Of a DNA stretch of 64,000 nt, positions 21,751 to 34,429 are shown piece by piece (position 1 is the stretch's first letter; every line of letters begins with the position of its first letter). The notes under the pieces are model-generated. The model saw only the letters and a program-made list of their open reading frames with translations, did no database searches and was not told the DNA's origin. The translations under genes were made by a program, and so were the position numbers. Origin of the DNA: Datisca glomerata (taxonomy: Eukaryota > Streptophyta > Magnoliopsida > Cucurbitales > Datiscaceae); the NCBI GenBank assembly GCA_003255025.1, contig QANY01002976.1:3963541-4027540 (forward strand), given 5' to 3'.

Positions 21751-24700
21751 ACAGTGGTGCCTCACGCATAGTGGTGCCATGAAACTATAATGGCGTGAGG
21801 TACAGTGACTCCTCATGGCACACTATAGTGCCGTGTGGCACTACAGTGTTGTACAATTGTAGTGGGTCCTACTTCAATTACACATTTATAATTAATTTAT
21901 TCTTTTATGTAAATCCCTAAGAAAAACTGATACGCCATGATCTATAAAATATATTGATATTATTCAATTGGCTTCAATGTTCTAATAACACAGTTGTAAT
22001 TAGGGGTGAAACTCTCTAAGATTAAAAGTTAGTCAAAAAGCTATGTGAAGAACTTTTAATTGTTGTTCGATCAAAGTTTTATCTCATAAATTAATCCTTC
22101 TAAAAAATCTCTAGATCTCATGTGTTGAGTACATCTAGAGACAAAAAAATATTCTTGATATATACTATGTACCCACACACATCCTAGTGTGTTTGATGAT
22201 AACCTTGAAAGTCATGGTGTGGATCCTGAAGTCTATCGTTTGTGGGATAGCAATATCGTTGTATTGCAAAGACGCTTGATTGGACTACAAGTGGTATATT
22301 TTATAATGATGTATGTCTTTGGTTTAATATATAAATATATAATAGATTCGATCCAAAAAAAATGTTTTTCAATTAAGAAGTTTTCATCTTTAGGATATGC
22401 AATGATATCATCGTTTATTATTTTATAATTTTTTGAAATACCATCATGCCTTCCGCAACGCGTCACTGTGGATTCTAACAATTAAAATCAAAGTGGTTTT
22501 TATATGTCTGTATATTAAATTCTATGTGGGTGTTTTTTGAATGGATGATTGTGTTTTTTGAATGTATGGTTAATGATGAATCGTTAATTTTATGATAACT
22601 TTTGTGTTTAGGCTTTGTTTTTTATTTTTTTTCTTAGATATTGAGTAAGCCGTTTTGGGTATATGAATTTTTGTAATTTTATTTTCAATATCATGTTCTA
22701 AAATTCCAAATGTGAGAACAAAAAATGCACGAGACAAACCAGGAAGAAAAAAATAGGAATTCCAAAGGAACTTCGGTGTGGACATCGAAAATTAGATTTC
22801 TGGCACCTTGAAAATAACCAAGGGATCAATGGTAGTTATGAAGGGCATTAAAGAAAATGACCTATATGTGCTACAGTGGTGCCTCACGGCACTATAGTGT
22901 GCCATGAAACTACAATGGCGTGAGGTACTGTGACTACTCATGGCACACTATAGTGTCGTGTGGCACTACAGTGTTGTACAATTATAGTGGGTCCTACTTC
23001 AATTACACATTTGTAATTAATTTATTATTTTATGTAAATCCCTAAAAAAATTGATACACCATTATCTATAAAATATATTGATATTATTTAATTGGCTTCA
23101 ATGTTCTAATAACACAGTTATAATTAGAGGTGAAACTCTCTAAGATTAAAAGTTAATCAAAAAGCTATGTGAAGAACTTTTAATTGTTGTTCGATCAGAG
23201 TTTTATCTCACAAATTAATCCTTCTAAAAAATCTCTAGATCTCATGTGTTGAGTACATCTAGAGACAAAAAAATGTTCTTGATATATTCTATGTGCCCAC
23301 ACACATCCTAGTGTGTTTGATGATAGCCTTGAAAGTCATGGTGTGGATCCTAAAGTCTATCGTTTGTGGGATAGCAAGATCGTTGTATTGCAAACACGCT
23401 TGATTGGACTACAAGTGGTATATTTTATAATGATGTATGTCTTTGGTTTAATATATAAATATATAATAGATTCGATCCAAAAAAAATATTTTTCAATTAA
23501 GAAGTTTTCATCTTCAGGATATGCAACGATATCATCGTTTATCATTTTATAATTTTTTTTAAATACCATCATGCCTTCCGCAACGCGTCACTGTGGATTC
23601 TAATAATCGAGATCAAAGTAGTTTTTATATTAAATACTGTGTGGGTGTTTTTTGAATGGATTATTGTTTTTTGAATGTATGGTAAATGATGGATCGTTAA
23701 TTATATGATAACTTTTTAGTTTAGGCTTTGTTCTTTATTTTTTTTTCTTAGATATTGTGTAAGCCGTTTTGGGTATATGAATTTTTGTAATTTTATTTTG
23801 AAGATCATATTCTAAAATTCAGTTTGTGAGAACAAAAAATGCATGAGACAAACCAGGAAGAAAAAAATAGGAATTCCAAAGGAACTTCGGTGTTGACATC
23901 GAAAATTAGATTTCTGGCACCTTGAAAATAACCAAGGGATCAATGGTAGTTATGAAAGGCATTAAAGAAAATGACCTATATGTGCTACAGTGGTGCCTCA
24001 CGGCACTATAGTGGTGCCATGAAACTACAATGGCGTGAGGTACTGTGACTCCTCACGGCACACTATAGTGCCGTGTGGTACTGCAATGTTGTACAATTGT
24101 AGTGGGTCCTACTTCAATTACACATTTGTAATTAATTTATTATTTTATGAAATCCCTAAAATAACTGATATGCCATGATCTATAAAATATATTGATATTA
24201 TTCAATTGGCCTTAATGTTCTAATAACACAGTTGTAATTAAGGGTGAAACTCTCTAAGATTAAAAGTTAATCAAAAAGCTATGTGAAGAACTTTTAATTG
24301 TTGTTCGATAAGAGTTTTATCTCACAAATTAATCCTTCTAAAAAATCTCTAGATCTCATGTGTTGAGTACATCTAGAGACAAAAAATGCTCTTTATATAT
24401 TCTATGTGCCCACACACATCCTAGTGTGTTTGATGATAGCCTTGAAAGTCATGGTGTGGATCCTGAAGTCTATCGTTTGTGGGATAGCAAGATCGTTGTA
24501 TTGCAAACACGCTTGATTGGACTACAAGTGGTATATTTTATAATGATATATGTCTTTGGTTTAATATATAAATATATAAGAGATTCGATCCAAAAAAAAT
24601 GTTTTTCAATTAAGAAGTTTTCATCTTTTGGATATGCAATGATATCATCGTTTATCATTTTATAATTTTTTTTAAATACAATCATGCCTTCCGCAACGCG

Positions 24701-25079
24701 TCACTGTGGATTCTAACAATTGAGATCAAAGTGGTTTTTATATGTCTGTATATTAAATACTGTATGGGTGTTACTACATCATTCATAATATATATATATT
24801 GATATGTATGGATGAATGGATGATTATTTTTTGAATGTATGGTTAATGATGAATCGTTAATTATATGATAACTTTTGAGTTTAGGCTTTGTTCTTCATTT
24901 TTTTTCTCAGATATTGTGTAAGCCGTTTTGGATATATGAATTTTTGTAATTTTATTTTGAATATCATGTTCTAAAAGTTCCAATTGTGAGAACAAAAAAC
25001 GCACGAGACAAACCTGGAAGAAAAAAATAGGAATTACAAAGGAACTTCAGTGTTGACATCGAAAATTAGATTTCTAGCA
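21686..25079 (+). repeat. Tandem array of a ~1.1 kb copia LTR-plus-leader unit, three copies
   Basis: Units start at 21686, 22808 and 23922 (1122, 1114 and 1158 bp). Each begins with the same ~70-bp pre-integrase coding fragment (KITKGSMVVMKG). It is followed by ~100 bp of hairpin-forming sequence (CCTCACGGCACTATAGTG and CACTATAGTGCCGTG types), an LTR-like stretch ending GGATTCTAACA (22480, and equivalents) and a degenerate primer site (ATTGAGATCAAAG). A ~320-bp leader ends TTAGATTTCTGGCACC. Copy 3 has a ~40-bp insertion at about 24774. A conserved 79-residue open frame (22189-22428, 23313-23552) lies inside the LTR part and is not a gene. Confidence 0.93.
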
Positions 25080-26720
25080 TCGGCACCGCTGAAAAAAATC
25101 AGCGTTTGCGACGCCGCCGGCGGTGGTTGATGGTGGTGGTGACGACGGTAGGAGAGTCCTATCGTCGGAGGCATTTGTTATTACTACAAAGAAAGTTTCG
25201 CAGAAACCCTGATACCGTGTTACCCTAGCCCTGCTATGTGTCGCCTAGCCCTGCTATGTGTCGCGAAAACCCAAATCCTATTCTTATCTTTTAAATTTTA
25301 AATTTTGATATTGAAATTTTTAATTTTGAATTTTGAATTTTAAAATTTGAAATTTGATTTTAAAAGGATAATTATCGATTTTAATTTTTTTAAATTTAAA
25401 TTAATTAATTGATGGGGTTTGATCCAAGTTTGATGAGTCATCAATTTATTTTTTGAATATCAAATTCAACTAGTTTTAAAATGATAATTAATGAGATTAT
25501 TGAAATAGGAAAAATAGTTTATCCTAATTAAAAGAGTTTTGATCAAAGCATGAAGATTACGAAAATGGACCTCTGGTGGAGAAGGAGTTATTTGGAAAAT
25601 ATGTATTCTTGAAGTCCTTTTTGTAATTATTTTTATTTTTCAAAGATTGTAATTAAGAAATACCCAATAGTCATTCGGTTCATCATTTATTTATTAATTA
25701 TTAAATAAATGTTTATTGATTTGATTAATAACATGATCATGCATTAGTCGATCACATATCATACATGAAACTCCACACAGTTTTATTTAATCATGCATTT
25801 CATTAGTAGAAATATGATTGATCGTGACTTTCCTAATATGTTTATATGAATTATTTTGAAAAATCATTTGCATGTACAGTGCTAGGTTTTAATTAGTTAA
25901 ATATCACACCACTCTAAAAGTTATAGTCTCATTTAGGATAACCAACTTTATTAAAAGAGTTTTATTAAAGTTTGATGAATGTAATTAATTAGTTATTCTA
26001 AGTTCATCTAATTTTGACTTAGGCTCTTTAGAAGGTTAAATGAACTTAGACTAATTACATTGAATTAACTGATAATTTTACGTTCATAGGGTTGTTTTAA
26101 AACTATTAATTAATTTGGAATAAATTGATTAGTTAAAATAGAAACACATTATCCTAAAATAGTGAGTGGGAGAAGGTTAACATGTTAACATAATCTATGG
26201 TCTCCATTATTAGTACAACAAAGTGAGGTACAGTGAGGGCCTCAAGATTGCTTTGTTTTCATCCCCCTAACGAAGGTTTCGAGCTGTATCAATACCAAGG
26301 TTGAACTTCTTAAGAAGATAGGACTAAGTGATTTAGTTTAGTTTTGACCGACCCTAAAGCGGCATATACTAAATTAAGTTATAGAATTTGAAATAATGGG
26401 TTACACTCACAAAGTCACAATTAAGCTTTGAGTGGATAATTGTGAGTTGACCAAATAAGCGATACATTATTATTAAAACAGAAAATATGAGATATTTTAA
26501 GTTTTAATAAATAAAACTGAGAATGTCTCATATACAGTCTAAAATTAATCTGACCGACTATAAGGCGACACATTAATTGTTAGGTTGTCTTATCATGGAT
26601 TAGTAAATGTTAAATTTATGTGTTTAATATGTTGCATTCATGCATCATGTATACTTTTTGAATTCTTGATTTTATTTCAATTATATTGAATGATGTATGT
26701 TTTTCTTTTCACTTATTATT
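25080..26720 (+). other. AT-rich leader-like region before a copia gag, non-coding
   Basis: Copy 3 of the array runs on into a GC-rich patch (25083-25170, GCCGCCGGCGGTGG) with a 22-bp direct repeat (CTAGCCCTGCTATGTGTCGC at about 25226 and 25248). About 1.4 kb of AT-rich DNA follows. No gene is visible. It may be the 5' leader of the copia element whose gag starts at 26721, but I see no LTR here matching that element's 3' LTR. Confidence 0.5.
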
Positions 26721-29700
26721 ATGTCTCCCATGGGCAACCCTATTACTCCTTTACTTGCACTTGAAAAATTAAATGATGATAATTTCATAAGATGGAAGTC
26801 AAATTTAAACTTGATGTTTGTGAGAACCACAATTTTTTTCTTACTAAGGAATGTCGTAAGGAGCCCAATGCCAATGCCTCTAAGAATGTTAGGGAAAAGT
26901 TTGATGCTTGGATTTAGTCCAACAACAAAGCTAAGTGCTACATGCATGTGAGCATGAATGATGTTCTAAGAATCAAGCATGAAAGCATGAAAACTACTTA
27001 TGAGTTTATGAAAACTTTACAGGCGATGTTTGACCAGCAGTCTAATGAAAGCCGTCATGAGGTAGAAGCTACATGACAACCAAGATGAAGAAAGGTACTT
27101 CTGTGCATGAACATGTTTTGAACATGATCAATATAATGCATGAGGCAGACGTACATAGGGATACCATTGATGAGCAAACTCAAGTCAGCATTATACTTGA
27201 ACCATTTACACCTACTTTTTCTGAGTTCACCACCAACCATGTTATGAACAAGTTAAAATTCTACATGACCCAATTGTTTAATAAACTGTAGACTTTTGAG
27301 TCACTCAACAAGAGTATGATCAAATAGGGCGAGGAAAATGTTGTTGAGTAAAAACCTTCTTCCAATGTCGTTAAGAACAATAAAAGGAAAAAGAACAATG
27401 GTAAGGACAAGACTAAGAACAAAATAGGAAAGAAAGACAAAAAGTCGCCCGAAGACAAGAAGAGAAAAGGCAACATCAAACCCAAGGGAAAGTGTTTCCA
27501 CTGTGGAGTTGAAGGTCACTGGAAAATAAATTGTAGCAAGTATCTCTCCGAGCTGAAAAAGAAAGGTAAATGTGAATTACTTGTACTTGAAACTTGTTTA
27601 GTGGAATATGATTCGTCATCCTGGAAATAGGATTCAAGAGCCAATGATCATGTATGTTCTTCTTTGTAGATACTTGATTCGGTAAAAGATCTTGCTAACG
27701 GTGAGGTGATAATAAGAGTTGGCTATTGTGCGCTCGTACCAGCGAAAGCATTGGGGTTGTCCGTCTTAATTTTGTTCATAATTTTCTTGTTTTAAATAAT
27801 TTTTATTTATTCCTGGATTTTCAAGAAATTTGATATCTCTTTCGTTACTGTATGAACAATCTTTTGAAGTTTATTTTATCTGTTTATTATTTCAAAGAAT
27901 GGATTCAATATTTGTCATGCTAAAGTTTCGGACGAATTTTATATGATTAAACTGAATGACCATGCGTTAAATAATTCTGAATTGCTTAAAGTAGAAAATC
28001 CTAAAAGTAACATATGATAAAGAGTTTCTCATGATGATGACACGTATCTATGGCATCTTAGGTTGGGACATATTAATCTAGATAGATTAAACATGTTAAC
28101 AAAGTATGGTGCTTTAAGAGAACTAAAAGTTAGTACTCTTCCTATTTATGAAACTTGTCTAGTGGAAAAAATGACCAAGTGGCATTTCACAGGAAATGGC
28201 CAAAGAGCCAAGGAACCACTTGAGCTAATACATAGTGATGTCTGTGGACTGATCAATGTACAAGAAAAAGGTGGGTATGTGTATTTTGTTATTTTTATTG
28301 ATAATTACCCTAGATATGGTTATACTTACCTAATGCATAGAAAGTCTGAAAATTTTGGAAAGTTTAAGGACTTCATAGCTGAAGCTGAAAAGCAATTAGG
28401 TAAAGCATTGAAAACACTTCGATTAGATCGAGGTGTTGAATACTTGAATTTATAATTCAAGGATTACATGACGGGGGTATGGCATTTTATCCTAACTCAC
28501 AACACTTGGAGCGCCACAGTAAAATAGTGTTTCATAAAGGAGAAATGAACCTTATTGGATATGGTTAGGTCTATGTTAAGCTACTCATCACTACCATTCT
28601 CATTTTGAGAATATACACTTCAAACGATAATTTACATTTTGAATGTAGTGCATTCTAAGTCTGTGAGCAAGACACCTTTAGAGTTATGGAATGGCTTTAA
28701 ACCCAGTTTGCGACATTTTTGTATATGGGGGTGTCATGCTCACGTTCTTAGACCTAAGACTGAAAATTTAGGCTCAAGGCTTGAACTGTTTATATTTGTT
28801 GGCTATGCTCCAGAGACTAGAGGTAGGTACTTTCATAGTCACAAGGATCAAAATATGTTTGTATCGACAAATGCCACATTCTTTAAACACGACTATATGA
28901 ATAATTACAAACCTCGAAATAAAGTAGCTCTTAAAGAATTAGCTTATGATGAAATCAGACCATCTTCATTATTAACCAATAAACGACAAACCACATAAAC
29001 CATTGTTCCTATTCAGAAAAATCCAGTGCAACGTCATAGTGGGAGGGTTGTACGACAACCTATTCACTATGACCTAGAGGCACATGTCTTAGTGTCTGAC
29101 ACTGATAAGGATGATCCATTAACCTTTAAAGTGGTGATGGATGATCATGAAAGGGAGATATGGCAAGCTGATCGATGTATTCCAATTCCGTTTGGGAACT
29201 TGTATATCCATCTGAAGATGTCAGACCTATTGGATGTAACTGGATCTTCAAGAAGAAAATATGTACAGATAGGAAAGTACAGACTTTCAAGGCACGGCTG
29301 GTAGCCAAAGGCTATATACATAAAGGGAATGAGTCAATTATGAAGAGAAATTCTCTCTCGTAGCCATGCTAAAATCCATTAGTATATTGACGAAGCTTGT
29401 GTTTATAAATATATCAAAGATAAAATATTGGTTTTCTTAGTTCTTTATATAAACGATATTCTACTCAGTGGGAGAGATGTAGAAACTTTGTCGAAAGTAA
29501 AGAAGTCGTTAGCTGAGAAATTTCAAATGAAAGATTTGGGAGAAGTGAACTATGTTCTAGCCATCCAAATCCTAAGGGATAGAATGAACAAGCTCTTGGC
29601 ACTTTCTTAGGTATCTTATATTGATAAGGGTGCTAGAGAGATTCTCTATGAAAAATTTCAAGAAAGATCAACTACCCACTGAACATAGAAATATCTTTTC

Positions 29701-30440
29701 CAAGGAGCAGTATCCTAAGACACTTCAGGAGGAAGAGGCTATGAGAAAGGATATTTTTACTTCAGTTGTTGGTAGTCTTATGTATGTAATGTTGTGTATG
29801 AGACCATACATCTGTTATGCAGTAAAAATTGTCAGTCTTTATCAATCAAATCTTGGTTTAGAACATTGGATTGCAAAAAAGAACATTCTCAAGTTTTTTT
29901 AGAGAACGAGAAATTATATGCTTGTTTATTCAGGTGGAGACTTGAACCCCACTGGATTTACTGATTCTAATTTTCAATCAGATAGGTACAGTCAAAAGTT
30001 AATGTTTGGACCAGTATTCACCCTAGGTGGAGGAGCTATAATCTAGAGAAGTATTAAACAATCAAGTATTACAGATTCTGATAAGGAAGCCAAATATATA
30101 GTGGCTTGTGAAGCTATTAAAGAAGCGGTATGACTCAGAAAGTTCTATACTAATCTAGAAGTAGTTTCAAATATGGATAAGACACTAATCTTGTACCGTG
30201 ACAACAGTGAGCCGTAATTAATTCCAAAGAACCAAGGAGTTAAAAGAGGGGAAAGCACATTCAGAGGAAATATCATCTTTTCAGATAGATCATGCATCGA
30301 TGTGATTGTTATGAAGATAACGTCATATTAGAACCTTGCTGATCCTTTTACCAAGACACTTCCTACGAAGTCATTTGAGGGTCATGTGTGCAATATTGGG
30401 TTAAGAGAGATACCATAATTGCTTTAGGGTAAGTGAGAGA
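26721..30440 (+). pseudogene. copia gag-pol polyprotein, broken and deleted
   Basis: From ATG 26721: gag (LEKLNDDNFIRWKSNLN; KMKKGTSVHEHVLNMIN at 27073-27291), CCHC knuckle (CFHCGVEGHWKINC, about 27495) and protease remnant (DSRANDHVC near 27632, Gly changed to Arg). Next come GAG-pre-integrase and integrase (LWHLRLGHINLDRLN at 28050; IHSDVCG, LRLDRGVEYL) and the integrase C-terminal region (28639-28998). The reverse transcriptase starts at about 29175-29370 and jumps near 29380 to the region with YINDILLSG (29446). RNase H (about 29940-30130) is badly decayed. The jump skips the central part of the polymerase, including the QMDVKTAFLNG region seen in intact relatives. Confidence 0.88.
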
Positions 30441-30441
30441 T

Positions 30442-32150
30442 TGTTAGACATAGTGCCCTCAAAACATGTGTTTAGATATTTTTAATATGAAATTAATGAA
30501 ATTACATTTTTCTTATAATTATTCTTTTAAATTATTGTTGTATAATTTATATATAAATATATAAAAATTCCATATTCATTAATGAGACTATGATCTTGTA
30601 TAAATACGAGATGATTAAGATCATAAATGATGAATAAAATAGTCCGTAACATATTAAAGTATGAAATCTTTAATGAGTGGTTGCTAGTACGGTTCACTAA
30701 GTATTATGAATGTATGTGATCTAGATTCGGATCATTGATGTGGATAGAAATCTTAGTGAATATACTTTATATAATTAGATTATATAGGACATGACCGATG
30801 TGGATTAATATCTTTATTAGCTTACCGTTTATCGTAAAAATTTAATACACATCAAAACTGATGATCATATGTAGATCAGACTGAATCATGAGTAGTCATG
30901 AACTTCTATGCATGTCTATTGGATCTTTTGATTCACTCGTTAAGGTTAGTTTGTAAAATCGGCTACTGACTTTTGTTTTGGATATTTAGTGACATGGATG
31001 ACTAGGAATATGATCTTACAATATTTGGAATCCAAGCTTTCTTAACGGATCGTATATTGGTTCCTTTAAGTGTTAATTCTGGAACTGAATGGTTATTGAG
31101 CTCAAATGTTTAATACGATTATAAATTGATCATTCACTAGTAAATTAATAGTACTTAAGGATCAAGAGTTATTTAGAAGGGTAAAACGGTAATTTTGATC
31201 ATCTCTAACTTACGAACCAATAATTGAAGGACAAAACTATATGAAATGATTATATCCATAGACTACATGAGAATACTCTGTAAATACATTATGTAGTCTC
31301 TAAGAGTGCAATTTCTTGTTTATAATGAAGTGATAAATAAGATTATTTAATTAAAGAGTTTAATTAATAATATGGTTTATTGGCGCTTAGGATTATGGGT
31401 TCATGGTCTCCAAGTCACCTATGTACTACACAGTTTAGGGTATGAATATTTCAGGACATGAGGAAATGACTGACTTGCAAAAGAAATTATATTTCTAGGG
31501 TAAGTATATAATTATGAAATAATTTTATATGATTAATTAATTGAATTATTTAATGTAATTTTTAGAAATTATCATTTAATAGTAATATCAATTAATTTTA
31601 TGTTAATCGATAAGTGAGATAAAATATCTAATTTATAAAATTAGATAATGTTTAATTATTATGAGATAATAATTTAAATTTTGAATCAATTAAATCTATT
31701 GTTTGAACTAACATATAAACTAGTTGATAGGAATGATCAGATAAGTTAATTTTTAAATTAACTAATAGTTAGATATTTATCTGATTAAAATAAATAATAA
31801 ATTTACATAAATTGTCACGTGACATGTTGGACTGTCACATGTCAATCACTGATTTTTAATCAGAGAAAGCACGAAGCTTTCTTCTTCACTCTATTTGCCC
31901 ATGTTCTTATCATATTCTTTCATTTTTCATTTTCTAACTAATGGAAGAACCATAAGTTGTCTGCTCGTTGGTTGAAATGGAGGACACAAATGATTTGAGT
32001 AAGTTGAATCTAAGAATTTATTAACTTATATTTATAATATACCTTATTTTTTAGAGTTGCAGAATCTTGTTCATGTAAGATAATGGTTTTTCACCATTAT
32101 CTCTGTCTAGTTTTATAGTAGAAAAACTCAGAAATTGAAAAATATTTCAT
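30442..32150 (+). repeat. copia 3' LTR (right end uncertain)
   Basis: TGTTAGACATAGTGCCCTCA starts right after a purine-rich AAGTGAGAGATT stretch, the usual polypurine-tract/LTR junction of this group. The first ~350 bp are repeated in antisense at 16885-17232, which confirms repeat identity. The end could not be fixed by a CA terminus or a second complete copy. Confidence 0.7.
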
Positions 32151-32388
32151 GGAGGGTTGTTGATGGAGGAAGCCTTCTCCTTTGGAGAATCTGAAGTTAT
32201 AGAGAATAAGTTATGTTTCTTTTATTGCAGCCAACGTTGTAAACTCCCTACCCGTACTCATCAGGTAAACGAAAATTATGATAGAAGAAGCAATATGGTG
32301 AAAAAAATTAAGGTACAAGGACTAAAACAGTCACTTATAAATTATAGGAGAGTGTCTTACATAAATCTTATCTTTTATATATATAAAT

Positions 32389-32604
32389 AGGGTAAACTAC
32401 AGTTTGGGGACGTTTTCATTTTAGACCCTACACTTTAAAATTTTATAAAGTAGACCTTACAGTTACATTTTACATTCACATTAGACCTTCTGTAGCACCT
32501 CCGTTTAAAAATAATAACGGTTTGTCACGGTCTGCTTACATGACATTACGTGGCAAGTAGTTTAACGCAACATCAGTTTGTTAATTTATCAAGCTGCCAC
32601 GTGG
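32389..32604 (+). repeat. Left terminal inverted repeat of the MULE
   Basis: It pairs with 37253-37480 in inverted orientation over its whole length, with scattered mismatches and small indels. It ends at a CCACGTGG-like block present in both copies. Confidence 0.9.
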
Positions 32605-32730
32605 GATGGAATCCCCAAAGTACCATTAATTCCCTTTTTCTTTCTTCTTCCTCCTCCCTCGCTCATAAAATCTACTTTTTTTGTAGAATTCATCTTCCTC
32701 CTCCGCTCCATTTTTGCAGAGTTCTTTTTC

Positions 32731-32832
32731 CTCTTCGTTCGCGAGCAGACTCGAGTTCTTCTTCCTCTTCGTTCGCGAGCAGACTCGAGTTCTTCTTCCT
32801 CTTCGTTCGCGAGCAGACCCGAGTTCTTCTTC
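32731..32832 (+). repeat. 34-bp tandem repeat, three copies
   Basis: The unit beginning CTCTTCGTTCGCGAGCAGAC starts at 32731, 32765 and 32799. It sits in a pyrimidine-rich subterminal stretch of the MULE, upstream of the GRF sequence. Open frames on both strands here reflect composition and repetition, not a gene. Confidence 0.9.
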
Positions 32833-33196
32833 CTCCCTCTTTGCAGGTTCTTTCTTGTTAAAGTTTTCATCTTTTTTCAATTTCTTTTGAAACTTTCACA
32901 AGATTTTCTCACAGGAGATTCCTAGTGAAATCTTTTTTGAATTTCTTTTGAAATCTTCTTTTGTAAGATGAATTTTATCCTATTTGTTTTAATGATTAGT
33001 AATTCTGAATTTGAGATATTAGGGGGGGTTATAAAAGACATAAAAAACATATATTCTTAGGGTAAATGAATTTGGATGTCATCGAGATTTAGGGTAAATT
33101 TTTTAGTTCGAGATTTGGGTAAATATTTGCTAATTTCTCATTAATTTCTCATACTATTTGTTTTAGTTGGGGTTATAAATGTACTAGATTATTGGT

Positions 33197-33526
33197 ATGG
33201 CTTCTTCAACCTCAACAACATCCATTTCACATGGACCCCGACGACTACCACTATGCTATTGTGGAGTTGTTGCTTAGATCAGAACACCATGGACACAAAC
33301 AAACCCAAGGAGGAAATGCTTTAGTTGTTATGGATATTTGGTGAGCTACACTATAATATATTATGATTTTACTAAACGTTTGGAATTTCTATCTAATATT
33401 GTATTGTTTAACTATTGGGGTGGAAATGATCCAGGTTGTCGATATTTTACTTGGTGCGAAGATGATTTACCAAATTCAAAGGAAATTATTAAGCTTTTGA
33501 AGAAAAATCTGAAATTGTTGAATTAA
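33197..33526 (+). pseudogene. GRF-type zinc-finger protein, small, broken
   Basis: From ATG 33197 the frame gives a Ser/Thr-rich start and then RRLPLCYCGVVA, a TAG stop at 33275-33277, and RTPWTQTNPRRKCFSCYGY. After a probable intron beginning GTGAGC near 33341, it continues GCRYFTWCEDDLPNSKEI and an amphipathic, Lys/Leu-rich tail to 33526. The spacing CxCG...NPxRxFxxC...CxYFxWC is that of the GRF zinc finger of small plant proteins. The exact splice is unresolved and the in-frame TAG suggests a pseudogene. The gene faces the transposase convergently inside the same MULE; whether it is a captured host fragment or a regular second gene is open. Confidence 0.65.
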
Positions 33527-34429
33527 CAATATCAGTTCAAAATGAAGAGGATGTGGTTGTTATTAGTTTATCATGGGTTGTAATTGTGTTTATGTTATTA
33601 ATAAGATGCCCCAAAGAAGATGTTAGTAGTGGGTTATGTAAATTAGGCTAAAGTTTGTCTGTTTATCTAGGTGTGTTCATGACATTATGTAGTAGTCAAG
33701 TTATTTAGTACTCTTTCGGTGTAACTGATGTCACAATATGGATTAACTATGAATGAGTATTTCTACTTATTTGGTACTTCAATTATAAATGAGCATTTTC
33801 AATGGAATTAGGATCCTATTAAACCTAAGGTGATTGATTATGAATGAACATTTTAGTCTTCTAAAATTGGCATGAGTGCCAAAGAACCTTCATACAAGCT
33901 ACAAAAGAAATAATTCAATGTAGGAGTATAGCTGCAATTTTTGTAGAACCCATGTAAGATCATTGGTTCAATCTAATTTCTTATTGTTCATGACAATGTT
34001 AACTTTCAATTTTAGTCATCCATCATCATGTTTCCACTATCTATTACATCCAAAAAATGCATCCAAACCGAAGCTAAAATCATATCCAATAATAGGTTCT
34101 GATTATCAAAAAACAATTCATCAAAATACGTCTTAAAACATCCAAAAGAGTTTACAAAAGTATCCAACATCACCTATATCAACATATTAACATCCCAAAA
34201 AACCATCCAGCAGCACCTATATCAATATATTAACATGCCATAAAAGAATTCCAGCACCTATTAACATGCCTAAATCGCCCATATTAACATCCCAGGACCC
34301 ATATCAACATAGAAACCTAATCCATCACAAAAAATAGCACTAGAACCTATTAACATCCACTAAAACATTATCGAACAGCATAAAATAGAATCACAAACAC
34401 TATCCAGTTTACATTACAAAAGCATGAAA

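Larger units (their letters stand above)
20170..21760 (+). mobile_element. Ty1/copia remnant: LTR end, primer site, gag to pre-integrase
   Basis: An LTR-like end (AGCACAACA, to 20472) is followed by a primer-binding site and then gag, zinc-binding and protease regions and the start of the pre-integrase domain. The coding sequence stops at about 21750, exactly where the ~1.1 kb tandem array begins. The integrase, reverse transcriptase and RNase H are missing. The LTR start was not identified, so the left limit is approximate. Confidence 0.75.
26721..32150 (+). mobile_element. Ty1/copia element, internally deleted, with 3' LTR
   Basis: Gag, CCHC knuckle, degenerate protease, integrase, a shortened reverse transcriptase and RNase H are followed at 30442 by an LTR start. 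The LTR right end is not determined; the MULE at 32389 gives an outer limit. No matching 5' LTR is seen upstream. The truncated antisense LTR at 16885-17232 belongs to the same family, so this family has more than one copy locally. Confidence 0.85.

Noticed and set aside
22189..24665. A 79-residue frame conserved in three places, looking like a small gene family
   Set aside because: It repeats only because the whole ~1.1 kb LTR-leader unit is in tandem. It lies in the LTR part and resembles no protein.
32550..32925. Several overlapping frames of 84-115 codons on both strands
   Set aside because: They span the 34-bp repeat and pyrimidine-rich subterminal DNA of the MULE; composition alone explains them.
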